DNA of 6,631 bases. Source: an uncultured Gallionellaceae bacterium (lineage in GTDB: Bacteria > Pseudomonadota > Gammaproteobacteria > Burkholderiales > Sulfuricellaceae). How positions within the stretch are numbered: position 1 is the first letter of the stretch; the number at the start of each line of letters is the position of its first letter. The stretch spans positions 1-6,631 of the forward strand of contig CALMWM010000503.1 of assembly GCA_937873435.1 (NCBI GenBank), given 5' to 3'. The notes under the pieces are model-generated. The model was not told the DNA's origin. It saw only the letters and a list, made by a program, of their open reading frames with translations, and did no database searches. The translations under genes and the position numbers were made by a program. Positions 6,531 through 6,631 of this stretch are shown piece by piece.

Positions 6531-6631
6531 CGCGCCCACTCGTCCCGGCTGTTTTGCTGCCAGGTGAGTCCGTCGCCGTGCGGCCAGATGCCGGCGGTGT
6601 TGGCAAGCAATGCCTGGAAATCGTCACCGCT
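6527..6631 (-). CDS. Antitoxin (VapB-like) C-terminal fragment, 5' end outside the window
   Basis: An open minus-strand frame enters from the right edge and reads 34 codons to a TGA at 6527-6529. It encodes a tail containing LLANTAGIWPHGDGL and ending in SRDEWAR. The stop overlaps the GTG start of the PIN toxin by four bases (GTGA), the standard arrangement of an antitoxin followed by its toxin. An acidic/aromatic tail of the form G-[IL]-W-...-DG-...-RDEW resembles C-termini of small VapB-type antitoxins, which wrap around the toxin active site. The DNA-binding N-terminus is outside the window, so the fold (ribbon-helix-helix, AbrB or other) cannot be judged. The call rests mainly on context. 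Confidence 0.65.
   Translation of the reverse strand, partial: SGDDFQALLANTAGIWPHGDGLTWQQNSRDEWAR

Noticed and set aside
6358..6627. Minus-strand frame of 89 codons at the right edge
   Set aside because: Out of frame with the PIN toxin and antitoxin tail, both of which show family motifs; its P, R, S, T-rich translation has no recognisable features.

Overview
This 6.6 kb window looks like ordinary chromosome of a GC-rich betaproteobacterium. The Tgt, YajC, SecD, SecF and DedA proteins and the repeat-filled spacers suggest a Nitrosomonadales/Gallionellaceae-like lineage, but that assignment is inferred from the look of the sequence and is not proven. The core is a minus-strand protein-export operon. 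In transcription order it runs tgt (queuosine tRNA modification), yajC, secD, secF, then a DedA-family membrane protein gene.

Region by region on the plus-strand axis: 1-794 is a plus-strand metallo-beta-lactamase-fold hydrolase (UPF0173-like), cut by the left edge of the window and apparently carrying an export signal. 795-919 is a convergent intergenic region with a degenerate GC-rich palindromic repeat. 920-1558 is dedA, 1559-2500 is secF and 2628-4442 is secD. 4611-4937 is yajC and 4977-6083 is tgt. 6162-6530 is a PIN-domain (VapC-like) toxin. Its GTG start overlaps by four bases (GTGA) the stop of an antitoxin reading frame that runs off the right edge (6527-6631).

SecD and SecF form one complex that uses the proton gradient to pull secreted proteins through SecYEG, and YajC associates with it. 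Tgt is a traditional neighbour of these genes in proteobacteria. queA, which often precedes tgt, is absent here, and a toxin-antitoxin pair sits in that position. secF and dedA abut with no gap, which suggests translational coupling.

The most unusual feature is non-coding. The two largest spacers inside the sec operon, and the spacer after it, contain repeat elements. The yajC/secD gap holds a 139-bp inverted repeat built from heptamer-like units. The secD/secF gap holds an 8-bp tandem repeat, a perfect 12-bp-arm palindrome and a perfect 10-bp-stem GC-rich hairpin. The dedA/hydrolase gap holds a diverged, oppositely oriented copy of that GC-rich hairpin. I see no convincing new multi-gene system. 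The repeats and the toxin-antitoxin junction are what merit a second look.
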